From assembly GCA_014218235.1 (NCBI GenBank), contig CM024753.1, positions 1,860,001 through 1,924,000 of the forward strand: a stretch of 64,000 bases of DNA, in the 5' to 3' direction. Shown here in pieces: positions 20,528 through 29,425 of this stretch (position 1 is its first letter; every line of letters starts with the position of its first letter). The position numbers and the translations under genes were made by a program. This stretch comes from Colocasia esculenta. Lineage: Eukaryota > Streptophyta > Magnoliopsida > Alismatales > Araceae. The notes under the pieces were generated by a model. That model made no database searches, had not been told where the DNA came from, and saw only the letters and a program-made list of their open reading frames with translations.

Positions 20528-21538
20528 ATGCAGAAAAAGTTCAGAAAGGTTTATATAGCGGAGAGGGAGGTTACAATGGCTGAGCTCTATGCAACTAGAC
20601 AAAGAAATGATGAGTCTGCATTAGACTACATCCAACGCTGGAGGAATTTCAGTATGAGATGCAAGCGTCCTCCTCACCAAGAAGATGCAGTGCAGATCTG
20701 CAAGCAGAATTTGAAAAGAGAATTGCTGGAAAGGATGATCGGGATGGAGATCCGATCATTTAATAGATTGAACAATGTGGTGGCAGAGATCGAGGCCTTC
20801 CTGATTAAATACTCCACCAGCTCGGCCACTGCACCAAAGAGCAAGCCAGTCGAAAAGAAGCCCACAGGGAAGGAGGTACACGTTGTTGACCTCAAGACAT
20901 TTGAACAAGAGAAAAGCAAAGGTGAAGTAGCGGCCGGATCTTCTGACAGCAAGCCTGCACCCCAAAGGAAGGTCATCCCCTTTCAAGATAAGGTAAAGAA
21001 ACCATACTCCTTCCCTAAGGAGAAGACCAAAACTCTATTTGAGTGGGCTCTCCGGTACAACAAGATCGTGCTCCCAACATCTAAAAGACCGGATGAAGCC
21101 TCGAAGAAAGATGATCCTCGGTACTGCATGTACCACCAGATCCTTGGACATGCTTTAGAAGATTGTTACGTGTTCAAAGATATTATGGAGGATTTGGTCA
21201 AAAAGGGAGAGCTGCAGATGGGGGAGTACAGAGTAAATCCTCCTCAGCCACATGAGTCCCCTGCTCGGCAAGCTGCAGCCAACATGATCTCTTTATACCA
21301 ACAGCTGCCAGAAGAGGTTTCCGAGGCAAGCACTCAAAAGACCTATGAGAACTATGTCCTTACCCCTATCAGAGAGGAGGAGGGATGGCATGAGGTGCCC
21401 AAAAGAGCAAAGAAGAAACCAGGAAGTAAAACCAGCGCCACAGGTGCAAGTTCAAGAAGTGAAGCCAGTACCATAAGTGCAAATTCGAGGGGTAACACCC
21501 CAACCACCTGCACCAGTGGTCACTCCCGTGTGGTATGA
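20528..21538 (+). pseudogene. Gag capsid and zinc-knuckle part of element B
   Basis: 336 residues. The first about 100 match the second half of a retrotransposon gag domain (TMAELYATRQRNDESALDYIQRWRN). A Lys-rich linker follows, then a zinc-knuckle-like CMYHQILGHALEDC at about 200-213, the Tat-type spacing. The Met is only the first after a one-base frameshift near 20473, since gag homology continues upstream in another frame. The frame ends where it should join the next ORF. Confidence 0.8.
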
Positions 21539-22196
21539 AGCACTCCCTCAGTTCGTCATCCCAAGGAACAACAACAGAAGGAGGCGGACGCCCTTGCCAT
21601 TATACGGAGGGGGCAACCCGTCACTGGAGCGATTGCAGGCATTAATTGACGAGCTAGATGAATATGAGCAACCGGACAGGCATCTCGTCCGATTGCAAGA
21701 GTATGTGCCATGGGAGGAGCTTGAAAAGCTAACTCTGGAAGCACCTGTTGCACAAGAGACACCCCAGCCTGAAGAGGAGTTATTCTGGGGGCAAGAGCCA
21801 GTTGAACTTAAAAAGAAGAAGAAGAAAAGATCTAAGAAGAAGAAGAAGGCAGTTGCAACTCTTTCATGCAACACCATTTCATCCCTCCTGGGCTTGGTGG
21901 AGCATCATGACAATGAGGAAATCTTTTCCTCATCCAACGACGTCAACCAGGTTGGGTCTTCAGGGCTCGAGTTTACAACTAGAACTGGAAGAAGATGGGG
22001 ACGTCCGGCCCCAGAAAATCAGAATATTATCTTCCGAGGAGAGCCATCCTACCAGATTCCTGAGCCTGAGGTTCGAGGGACACAAATTCCACCTCCTCCA
22101 GGGCTGTACAAGAATGAAGAGACTGGGGGCACGGTCCCATCCTTTGCCGAATTTTTAGCGGCCAAGGAGCAAGCTGAGGTAGCATCTACCCCCTGA
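21477..22196 (+). pseudogene. Gag-protease linker ORF of element B with poly-Lys tract
   Basis: 239 residues overlapping the preceding ORF by 62 bases in another frame. It is rich in Pro, Glu and Gln and has a striking basic run of Lys with one Arg-Ser at about residues 113-125. No named domain is seen. It is probably the continuation of the gag-protease polyprotein after a frameshift. 22197-22546 continues the same polyprotein in broken frames and includes the pre-protease motif around ITFTPDDM near 22480. Confidence 0.6.
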
Positions 22197-22546
22197 AGAC
22201 ACAAAAGAAGGTCAGCCAAAAGCCAGTTGGCCCTGTTGTTGAAGTTCAAGCAGAAAGCCATGCAGACGACCAAGAGAAACTTAAGCGGATGATATGGGAG
22301 CTGCTGACCGATCATCAAGCTGCTAAAAAAGGTTCCCACACGTTTCAACATCTGGGACATTCTATCCTTCAGTGAAGAACCAGAAGGGCAATCATTTCAG
22401 CCCTACAGACTCCAACACAGTATGAGGCATGTTTGGTAGAGATGCAAGTAGAGGCTGTCGTGCCAGCACGGAGTCCATTACATTCACTCCGGATGACATG
22501 CTCCCCCCATGACCACTCATAACAGACCTCTTTATATGAGGGGCGA

Positions 22547-23716
22547 TTGAATGGGCAGCCCCTAAACAGAATTCTGGTAGACCCCGGAGCAGCGGTCAAT
22601 ATATTGCCATACAAGATTTACCAGAAATACCACTTTGATGTGCACCTCACTTCAGTACATGATGTGAGGATTGCAGGCTTCAACCAGAAGTTTGAGATCC
22701 CTTTAGGGGTCATAGAGCTTGACCTGGTGCTGGGAGATTTTGCAACAAAAGTTCAATTCCATGTCATCAACGCCAACACTTCATATAAGGCCCTGCTCGG
22801 TCAGCCCTGGCTTCACCAGAACGGCGTAGTCCCATCTACATTGCACCAATGCATTAAGTACGTAAGAGAAGGGGAAGAACACAGGACCTTTGCCGATGCA
22901 CATCCATTCGAAGTCTATGAGTGTCATCTCCTAGACGCAAGCTTGTACCTAGAACACTCAAAAGAGCAAACCCCTTTCAAGGGTAGAGAAAAAGAGGTCG
23001 TCATCACAGATGAGTGGTTTCCACCACCTCCGCCAGGGGTTGCCGCTATGGAACCTGCACCGACAAAGGGGGCATCTGTGCATTTATGTGATACCCCGGT
23101 CTGCATGCACGACCTCAACATACAAGAAGGGAATGAAAAAGGAAAGTCCATCCTGGTCCCAGAAGGCCTCACGAAGCCAATCGTTGAGGTTGACTGCCAG
23201 ACAGTGAAAGCATTAAAGACCATGGTGATATCCCACCCATGTGGGTGCTTCACGGTCTTCTATGCAGCTGAAGAGCATTTAATAAGAAGGGATGATGATT
23301 GTCAGATTCCCGAAGAGATTGGAGACCCCCTTGTGCCGATTTTGAGTCTCCCCGACATGTCATCTGCATTAACCGAAATGACCATGAGACAACAGATTCC
23401 TTTCTATCAACGTCTCAGTCAGAGAGAGATGTTCAGGAAGCTGTGGTATCCTCCAAACATGGATAAAGATCTATTGAAAATCACGCCATGTCCAGGGCTT
23501 GGTTTCTCATTGGGAGGATGGCACACCGTTGACATGGTCAGCATTGTCAATCAAAAAGAAGAAGGCTCCTCAGGGGTGGTATATGATGATTATCTAGAAG
23601 AGGACCTGAAGCTGAAAGAGACGCAATTGCAAATAAAGAGTCTCCCCTGGAGGTGGCAGTGTCCTCGACATGCATTTCCCCGAGCCATCTGTCACCCAAA
23701 TGCTGCTAGTGGCTGA
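22547..23716 (+). CDS. Aspartic protease ORF of element B
   Basis: 389 residues. The active-site loop is VDPGAAVNILP near residues 11-21, and the second motif YKALLGQPWLH lies at about 81-91, both typical of Tat proteases. The downstream 270 residues are a divergent linker. The natural start is upstream in disrupted sequence. The ORF overlaps the RT ORF by 47 bases in a different frame; a frameshift or, as in Ogre, removal of an intron would be needed to join them. Confidence 0.82.
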   Translation: MNGQPLNRILVDPGAAVNILPYKIYQKYHFDVHLTSVHDVRIAGFNQKFEIPLGVIELDLVLGDFATKVQFHVINANTSYKALLGQPWLHQNGVVPSTLHQCIKYVREGEEHRTFADAHPFEVYECHLLDASLYLEHSKEQTPFKGREKEVVITDEWFPPPPPGVAAMEPAPTKGASVHLCDTPVCMHDLNIQEGNEKGKSILVPEGLTKPIVEVDCQTVKALKTMVISHPCGCFTVFYAAEEHLIRRDDDCQIPEEIGDPLVPILSLPDMSSALTEMTMRQQIPFYQRLSQREMFRKLWYPPNMDKDLLKITPCPGLGFSLGGWHTVDMVSIVNQKEEGSSGVVYDDYLEEDLKLKETQLQIKSLPWRWQCPRHAFPRAICHPNAASG

Positions 23717-26603
23717 AGAATTGGAAAATGACAAAGTTGCCCAATCAGTTTTCACTGAGCTGGGAGAGATACAAGGCCAGACAGTTACAACAAACAATTT
23801 ACAAAACTTAAATCAGGAAATCCAGCAATCAGAAGAGATCAGAAGAGGCACACCAGATGAAGATCAACAGGACGAATATTTGGAAGTGCTAGAAGCAGAA
23901 AATGAGGAAGAAGGTCTTATAGACCTGCAGCCAGCACCTGAAGAGTTTGAGGATGGTGGTCAGGCCACTGTTGATGAGCTAATAGAAATAAATTTGGGTA
24001 CAGAAGATGACCATAGGCCTACCTTCCTCAGTGCCCTTATTCCAGAAGCAGAAAAGGAACAGTACATTCAACTCTTGAAGGAGTTCCGGGATTGTTTCGC
24101 CTGGGACTACAAAGAGATGCCGGGTCTTAGCCCCCAAGTTGCTCAACATTTCTTGGCCATTGACCCAAATATTGAGCCAGTCAAACAATCTCCTAGGAGG
24201 ATGAGACCAGAACTAATCAACAAGGTGTGTGCAGAAGTTGACAAGTTGATCAATGTTGACTTTGTTGAAGAGAACCAGTACACCACTTGGCTGGCAAATA
24301 TTGTACCCATTAAAAAGAAAAATGGGCAGATCAGAATCTGTGTAGATTTTCGAGATTTGAACAAAGCTTGTCCGAAAGATGACTTCCCAGTGCCAATTAC
24401 TGAGGTGATGATTGTTGCAACTACTGGGCATGAGGCACTGTCATTTATGGACGGGGCATCTGGCTACAATCAGATCTGGATAGCTGAACAGGACAGAATA
24501 CACACAGCTTTCAGGTCACCTAAAGGGATTTTCCATTATAAACGGATGCCCTTTGGACTCAGGAATGCTGGAGCTACATATCAGAGGGCCATGACCAAAA
24601 TCTTCGATGAGCTACTCTACAAGAAGGTAGAATGCTATATTGACGATTTAGTGGTCAAGACTAAACGAAGAGAAGATCATCTGGCTGATCTCCGAGTTGT
24701 ATTCGAAAGGCTGAGACGATACGAACTCAAAATGAATCCAATGAAATGCGCATTCGGCGTATCCAGCGGGAAATTCTTGGGTTTCATTGTCCGGTATAGG
24801 GGAATTGAAATTGACCCTGTCAAAATCAAAGCTATCCAAGAGATGTCACCGCCAAGGAACTTGATGGAGCTCCGATCATTACAAGGACGGCTGGCCTACA
24901 TCCGGAGGTTTGTCTCAAATATGTCTGGGCGGTGTCAATCCTTCCATAAGCTAATGGGGAAGGACGTCCCATTCCAATGGACCCAGGAGTGCCAAAATGC
25001 CCTGGATCACCTGAAAACATATCTGAAAACTCCGCCAGTTCTGGGCGCTCCAATAAAGGGTCGTCCTCTTATACTATACATAGCAACCACAGAGCATTCT
25101 TTGGGAGCTATGTTGGCACAAGAAAATGAAGAAGGAAAAGAGCAGGCCCTCTACTATCTCAGCCGCAGACTGGTCGGGGCGGAGGATAGATATTCCCCAA
25201 TTGAAAAGGTCTGTCTGGCCTTAGTATTTGCAGCCAAGAAAATGAGGCATTATATGCTGCCACACGAGGTCAGGCTGATATCCAGAGCTGACCCCATCAA
25301 ATATATACTTTCTCAGCCTGCGCTGAGAGGGAGAATTGGTAAATGGGCCGTCATGTTGATGGAGTTTGACATCAAATATGTTCCTCAGAAAGCAATCAAG
25401 GGCCAGGCAGTAGCAGACTTCTTTGCAGCGCACCCTGTGCCAGAAAATTCTCCGCTCATTACTGAGCTACCAGAAGATGACACCCTTGAAGTGAACCAGC
25501 TACAGACAGTTACCTGGCAGCTGTATTTTGATGGGGCCTCAAGAATAGAAGCATCGGCATATGGCAGAGCGAGAGTCAGAGCGGGGGCAGGTATCGTCTT
25601 GAAATCGCCAGAAGGAGAGGTTACGCATACCTCCTGCTCTATCAGCAAGCCGTGTACAAACAATGAAGCTGAGTATGAGGCCTTAATCATTGGCTTGCAA
25701 GTGGCCCTCTTCATGAACATCAGGGTACTGCAGGTGTTTGGTGACTCAATGCTGATTGTCAGACAAGTACAAGGGGAGTTTGACATCAAGAAGCCAGAGT
25801 TGCTTCCCTACCACCGAAAGGTTAAGAGATTAATGTCAAAATTCTACCGAATAGAAATAGAACATATCGGTAGAAGCATGAATGCACAGGCAGATGCTCT
25901 GGCAAAACTAGCTAGTTCTTTGGCAGTGCCGCCAGATGAGAAGCTGGAAATCATCGTCATGAATCGGCGACAGGTTCCTAGCATGATAGAAAATGAACAT
26001 GATGACGAAGAGAATGGCCATGAGGAAGTCTCCGTGACAGAAGAGGTCAGGCAAGAAGACTGGAGGAAACCTCTACTGCAATGGTTCGAGCACCAGCAAT
26101 TGCCAAGGCAAAGAGAAGAACGGATCAAGCTGGTCCGGATAAAAGATTCATATGAGCTAAGAGGCGGAGTCTTATTCAGAATCATGGCAGATGCCAAAAG
26201 GAAGATCCTGTTGAGGTGTTTGTCACCTGAAGAGGCCTGGAGGGTCATGAAGGAGGTGCACGCCGGAATTGCTGGCGCCCACCAGGCCGGACACAAAATG
26301 AAAATAGAGATCAAAAGGCTCGGGTATTATTGGCCGGCTATGTTCGAAGACTGTGGCAAGTTTGCCAAGACGTGCCAGAGATGTCAAGAACATGGAGTCA
26401 TACTGAGAAGACCCCCCATACATTTGCATCCGACTGTCCCAAGCTGGCCGTTTGCACAATGGGGCACTGACGTCGTGGGCCCTTTGCCACCTTCCTCCTC
26501 TGGGTGCAAGTACATCTTGGCAATTACTGATTATTTTTCAAGATGGGCTGAAGCTGTGGCACTAAGAGAGGTAACGGGAGAGCTAGTGACTCGCTTCATT
26601 TAG
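23670..26603 (+). CDS. Pol of element B: RT, two RNase H domains, integrase N-terminal half
   Basis: 977 residues ending at TAG 26601-26603. An acidic leader of about 115 residues precedes RT. The RT core has D260 and YIDD 323-326. The first RNase H (about 465-590) has TTEHS in place of an Asp motif and is probably inactive. The archaeal-type RNase H (about 616-750) keeps D621, E668, D692 and D742. Integrase has the zinc module (H864, H871, C902, C905) and the first catalytic Asp (D934); the other two catalytic residues lie beyond the stop, in the same frame. The TAG fits a CAG-to-TAG change. Confidence 0.92.
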   Translation: MHFPEPSVTQMLLVAEELENDKVAQSVFTELGEIQGQTVTTNNLQNLNQEIQQSEEIRRGTPDEDQQDEYLEVLEAENEEEGLIDLQPAPEEFEDGGQATVDELIEINLGTEDDHRPTFLSALIPEAEKEQYIQLLKEFRDCFAWDYKEMPGLSPQVAQHFLAIDPNIEPVKQSPRRMRPELINKVCAEVDKLINVDFVEENQYTTWLANIVPIKKKNGQIRICVDFRDLNKACPKDDFPVPITEVMIVATTGHEALSFMDGASGYNQIWIAEQDRIHTAFRSPKGIFHYKRMPFGLRNAGATYQRAMTKIFDELLYKKVECYIDDLVVKTKRREDHLADLRVVFERLRRYELKMNPMKCAFGVSSGKFLGFIVRYRGIEIDPVKIKAIQEMSPPRNLMELRSLQGRLAYIRRFVSNMSGRCQSFHKLMGKDVPFQWTQECQNALDHLKTYLKTPPVLGAPIKGRPLILYIATTEHSLGAMLAQENEEGKEQALYYLSRRLVGAEDRYSPIEKVCLALVFAAKKMRHYMLPHEVRLISRADPIKYILSQPALRGRIGKWAVMLMEFDIKYVPQKAIKGQAVADFFAAHPVPENSPLITELPEDDTLEVNQLQTVTWQLYFDGASRIEASAYGRARVRAGAGIVLKSPEGEVTHTSCSISKPCTNNEAEYEALIIGLQVALFMNIRVLQVFGDSMLIVRQVQGEFDIKKPELLPYHRKVKRLMSKFYRIEIEHIGRSMNAQADALAKLASSLAVPPDEKLEIIVMNRRQVPSMIENEHDDEENGHEEVSVTEEVRQEDWRKPLLQWFEHQQLPRQREERIKLVRIKDSYELRGGVLFRIMADAKRKILLRCLSPEEAWRVMKEVHAGIAGAHQAGHKMKIEIKRLGYYWPAMFEDCGKFAKTCQRCQEHGVILRRPPIHLHPTVPSWPFAQWGTDVVGPLPPSSSGCKYILAITDYFSRWAEAVALREVTGELVTRFI

Positions 26604-27401
26604 CGGAATATTATTTTCAGATTTGGGAGCCCAGACCGGATTATATCAGATAATGGAACGCATTTCAAGAACCAGAAAGTTTCAAGAATGGCTTCCAGGT
26701 ACAGAATAGACTGGAGAACCTCTACTCCCTATAATCCACAGGCCAACGGCTTAGCAGAAGCCTTCAACAAGACACTATGCACCTTGCTAGCCAAGACAGT
26801 TAGTGCAAATAAGAGAGACTGGGAAGACAGAATGTATGAGGCCCTGTGGGCTTATCGGACCGTCTACAAGACACCAACGAGTTGCTCGCCTTTCTCCTTG
26901 GTGTATGGGTCAGAGGCAGTGGTCCCGGTGGAGCTCGAAGTACCATCTCTCAGGGTAGCTATTCAACACGGATTAGCTCCTGAGAACCAGACTAATATTG
27001 AAAGAAGACTTGAAGAACTCTCCGACTTGGAGGGAAAAAGGCTACAAGCACAAAAAAATATTCAAGTCTACCAGGCTCGCATAGAACGTGCCTTTGACAA
27101 GTTAGTTAAGGGCCGTGAGTTTAAGAAAGGAGACCTGGTGATGATTAAAAGAAGAGAAGTCATGGCTGGTAACCCAAAGGGTAAGCTAAATGAGAACTGG
27201 ACCGGTCCGTACGTGGTGCAGAGGGTCTATGAAGGCGGCGCGTACGTCGTAGTCGATCATCGAGGTGAAGTCCAATTCCCACCCCTCAATGGAAGACATT
27301 TAAAGCTGTACCATGCATGCCATCCACAGTTCGACAGTCAGCATCACAGGCAGCAAGAGGAGGAACAAGAACCAGACCCGAGCAACATATTCGATGAATG
27401 A
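26604..27401 (+). pseudogene. Integrase C-terminal half of element B, after in-frame TAG
   Basis: Same frame as the preceding pol ORF, open from the stop to 27401. It carries the second catalytic Asp (ISDNG), the Glu of NGLAE and, further on, the GPY-type C-terminal fold (GDLVMIKRR...NWTGPYVV). So one nonsense codon splits an otherwise complete integrase. The first Met after the stop is at 26688. Confidence 0.85.
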
Positions 27402-28138
27402 AGAGCTCGGTCATCAAGAGACGTTGCTATTGCAACAACAGGGAGTCTCTACACTCAGTCTTCCCCCATGTAAAAAAAAAAAAAAAAAAAATTAAACCCT
27501 TAAACCCGGGACGTTAGTCGCCAATGACGAAGAGCCAAAAGAACAACGCAAAAAAAATGGCATGCAATGCATGGCAAAAAAAAAAAAAGAGAGGCAGCCA
27601 TACCGCTAGCCGGACCATGGCTCTGAGGCGACACACGTCTCAACAAACATTATGATTTCCCGTGGTTCTCGCTGTTTTCAAGGGGAGGACGATGAAAGGA
27701 GTCCCCTCGTTTACACGACCGCATTATTTTCCACGGAGGTTCTTTAAAATTTCCGTTTCTTTCCGCATTTAAAAGACATCTTAAAAGATCAACAGTTTGA
27801 TGTTTCCCCAAATTTAAAGAAAGAAAATCGAATGAAGATCTTCTGATCTGACATTGGGGTCTTTAATGTGCAGGGGGCATGATGAATTGGAGTCACCAAA
27901 TTCGAAGGATCAAAATCGTCATTGATGCTGATACGTCAGGACCACATCGAGAATTGGCAACAATGGCGAACATAAGAGATCTACATCGTGTGATAGTAGA
28001 GTCTCGCTAGTAATCATGCTAGTGCGACACGAGGCCAAGTCAATAGCATGGTCATGGGATCATAGTCGTCAACGAGCTCGAGCAGATGGCGGTTTTCCCT
28101 ACCAAAACAAAATATAATAAAAAAAAGGGGTTCAAAAT
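27402..28138. other. Non-coding tract downstream of pol in element B
   Basis: Contains poly(A) runs (27472-27490, 27576-27588) and no supported ORF. Confidence 0.5.
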
Positions 28139-28346
28139 GGAGGTGCCCCGTCGAACTTATTCGAGTCGCTTCATCGAATAAGGGTAAAAAGGACCTAAAA
28201 CCCGGCTATGGTGAAAACCCGCAAAGGGCGCCATGGGCAAAATCGGGTACCCCGCTACACGAAAACCCGAAAAGGCGTGTAGGCAAAAGCAAGAGGGGGT
28301 CAGATTGGGTGAAAACCTGTAAGGGCGCCCAATTCGATAAAGAGAA
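28139..28346. repeat. Left copy of a 0.2-kb direct repeat flanking the minisatellite
   Basis: Shares ACCCGCAAAGGGCGCC, ACCCCGCTACACGAAAACCC and GGCAAAAGCAAGAGGGGGTC with 29098-29293 at the same spacing. The GAAAACCCG(C/A)AAGGGCG words are common in Tat non-coding regions. Confidence 0.88.
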
Positions 28347-28565
28347 AATTAAAAAAATGACAACAAGGATCAGTTAAATGCCAAGACATCAACAAGCACG
28401 AAGGTCAAGCGTTAGCAAGATCCTAGTACCAGACGATACGAGGCCACATTACCTCGATGGGTATAAAACAGCACCAGACTTTACCACCTTGGCAAGTACC
28501 AGACAATACCAGGCCCCGTCACCTTGATGGGTATAAGACAACACCAGGCCTCGTCACTTCGGAAA

Positions 28566-29045
28566 GTAACAGACGGCAAAGGCTCCCGTCACTCCCACAG
28601 TTACCAGACGGCAAAGGCTCCCGTCACTCCAACAGTTACCAGGCGGCAAAGGATCCCGTCACTTCAACAGTCACCAGACGGCAAAGGCTCCCGTCACTCC
28701 AACAGTTACCAGGCGGCAAAGGATCCCGTCACTCCAACAGTTACCAGGCGGCAAAGGATCCCGTCACTTTAACAGTCACCAGACGGCAAAGGCTCCCGTC
28801 ACTCCAACAGTTACCAGACGGCAAAGGCTCCCGTCACTCCAACAGTTACCAGACGGCAAAGGCTCCCGTCACTCCAACAGTCACCAGACGGCAAAGGCTC
28901 CCGTCACTCCAACAGTTACCAGACGGCAAAGGCTCCTGTCACTCCAACAGTTACCAGACGGCAAAGGCTCCCGTCACTCCAACAGTTACCAGGTGGCAAA
29001 GGACCCGTCACTCCAATAGCCAACAAACGGAAAGGGTCCCGTCAT
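28566..29045. repeat. 35-bp minisatellite, about 13 units
   Basis: Units such as TTACCAGACGGCAAAGG plus CTCCCGTCACTCCAACAG repeat with an exact 35-base period from 28566 to 28985, then two decayed units. TTACC/TCACC, GACGG/GGCGG and GGCTC/GGATC variants alternate, suggesting higher-order duplication. Since 35 is not a multiple of 3 and no unit has a stop, long ORFs (such as 28457-29053) arise with a 35-residue period; I do not call them genes. Confidence 0.93.
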
Positions 29046-29097
29046 ACAGATAATTACAAGAAAGTTAAACCCTAAAAAAAAAGAGAGGCTAAAAATA

Positions 29098-29293
29098 GAG
29101 ATGCCTCGTCGGACTTGTCCTTTAGGCAAGGGTAAAAAAGACCTAAAACTCGGCCATGATGAAAACCCGCAAAGGGCGCCGTGGGCAAAATCGAGTACCC
29201 CGCTACACGAAAACCCGAAAGGGCGTGTAGGCAAAAGCAAGAGGGGGTCAAGTTGGGCGAAAACCCGAAAGGACGCTCAATTTGATAATGAGA
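29098..29293. repeat. Right copy of the 0.2-kb direct repeat
   Basis: Partner of 28139-28346, with scattered substitutions. The pair brackets the minisatellite. Confidence 0.88.
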
Positions 29294-29425
29294 ACAAAAA
29301 AAAAAAAAGTTGCACAAGAAGCGATATGCGTTTTCAAAAGATGTACTTTTCATTGATTTGAAAGTGGTATTACATGATAGGCATGATTGCCAATACAAAA
29401 AAAAAGGAAAATGCAGCTGGAGTCT

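Noticed and set aside
28566..29045. CRISPR-like array
   Set aside because: The 35-bp units are contiguous with no spacers, and this is plant nuclear DNA.
28457..29053. 198-residue open frame through the minisatellite
   Set aside because: It is a translation of the 35-bp repeat; the period not divisible by 3 and the lack of stops in the unit explain the open frame.
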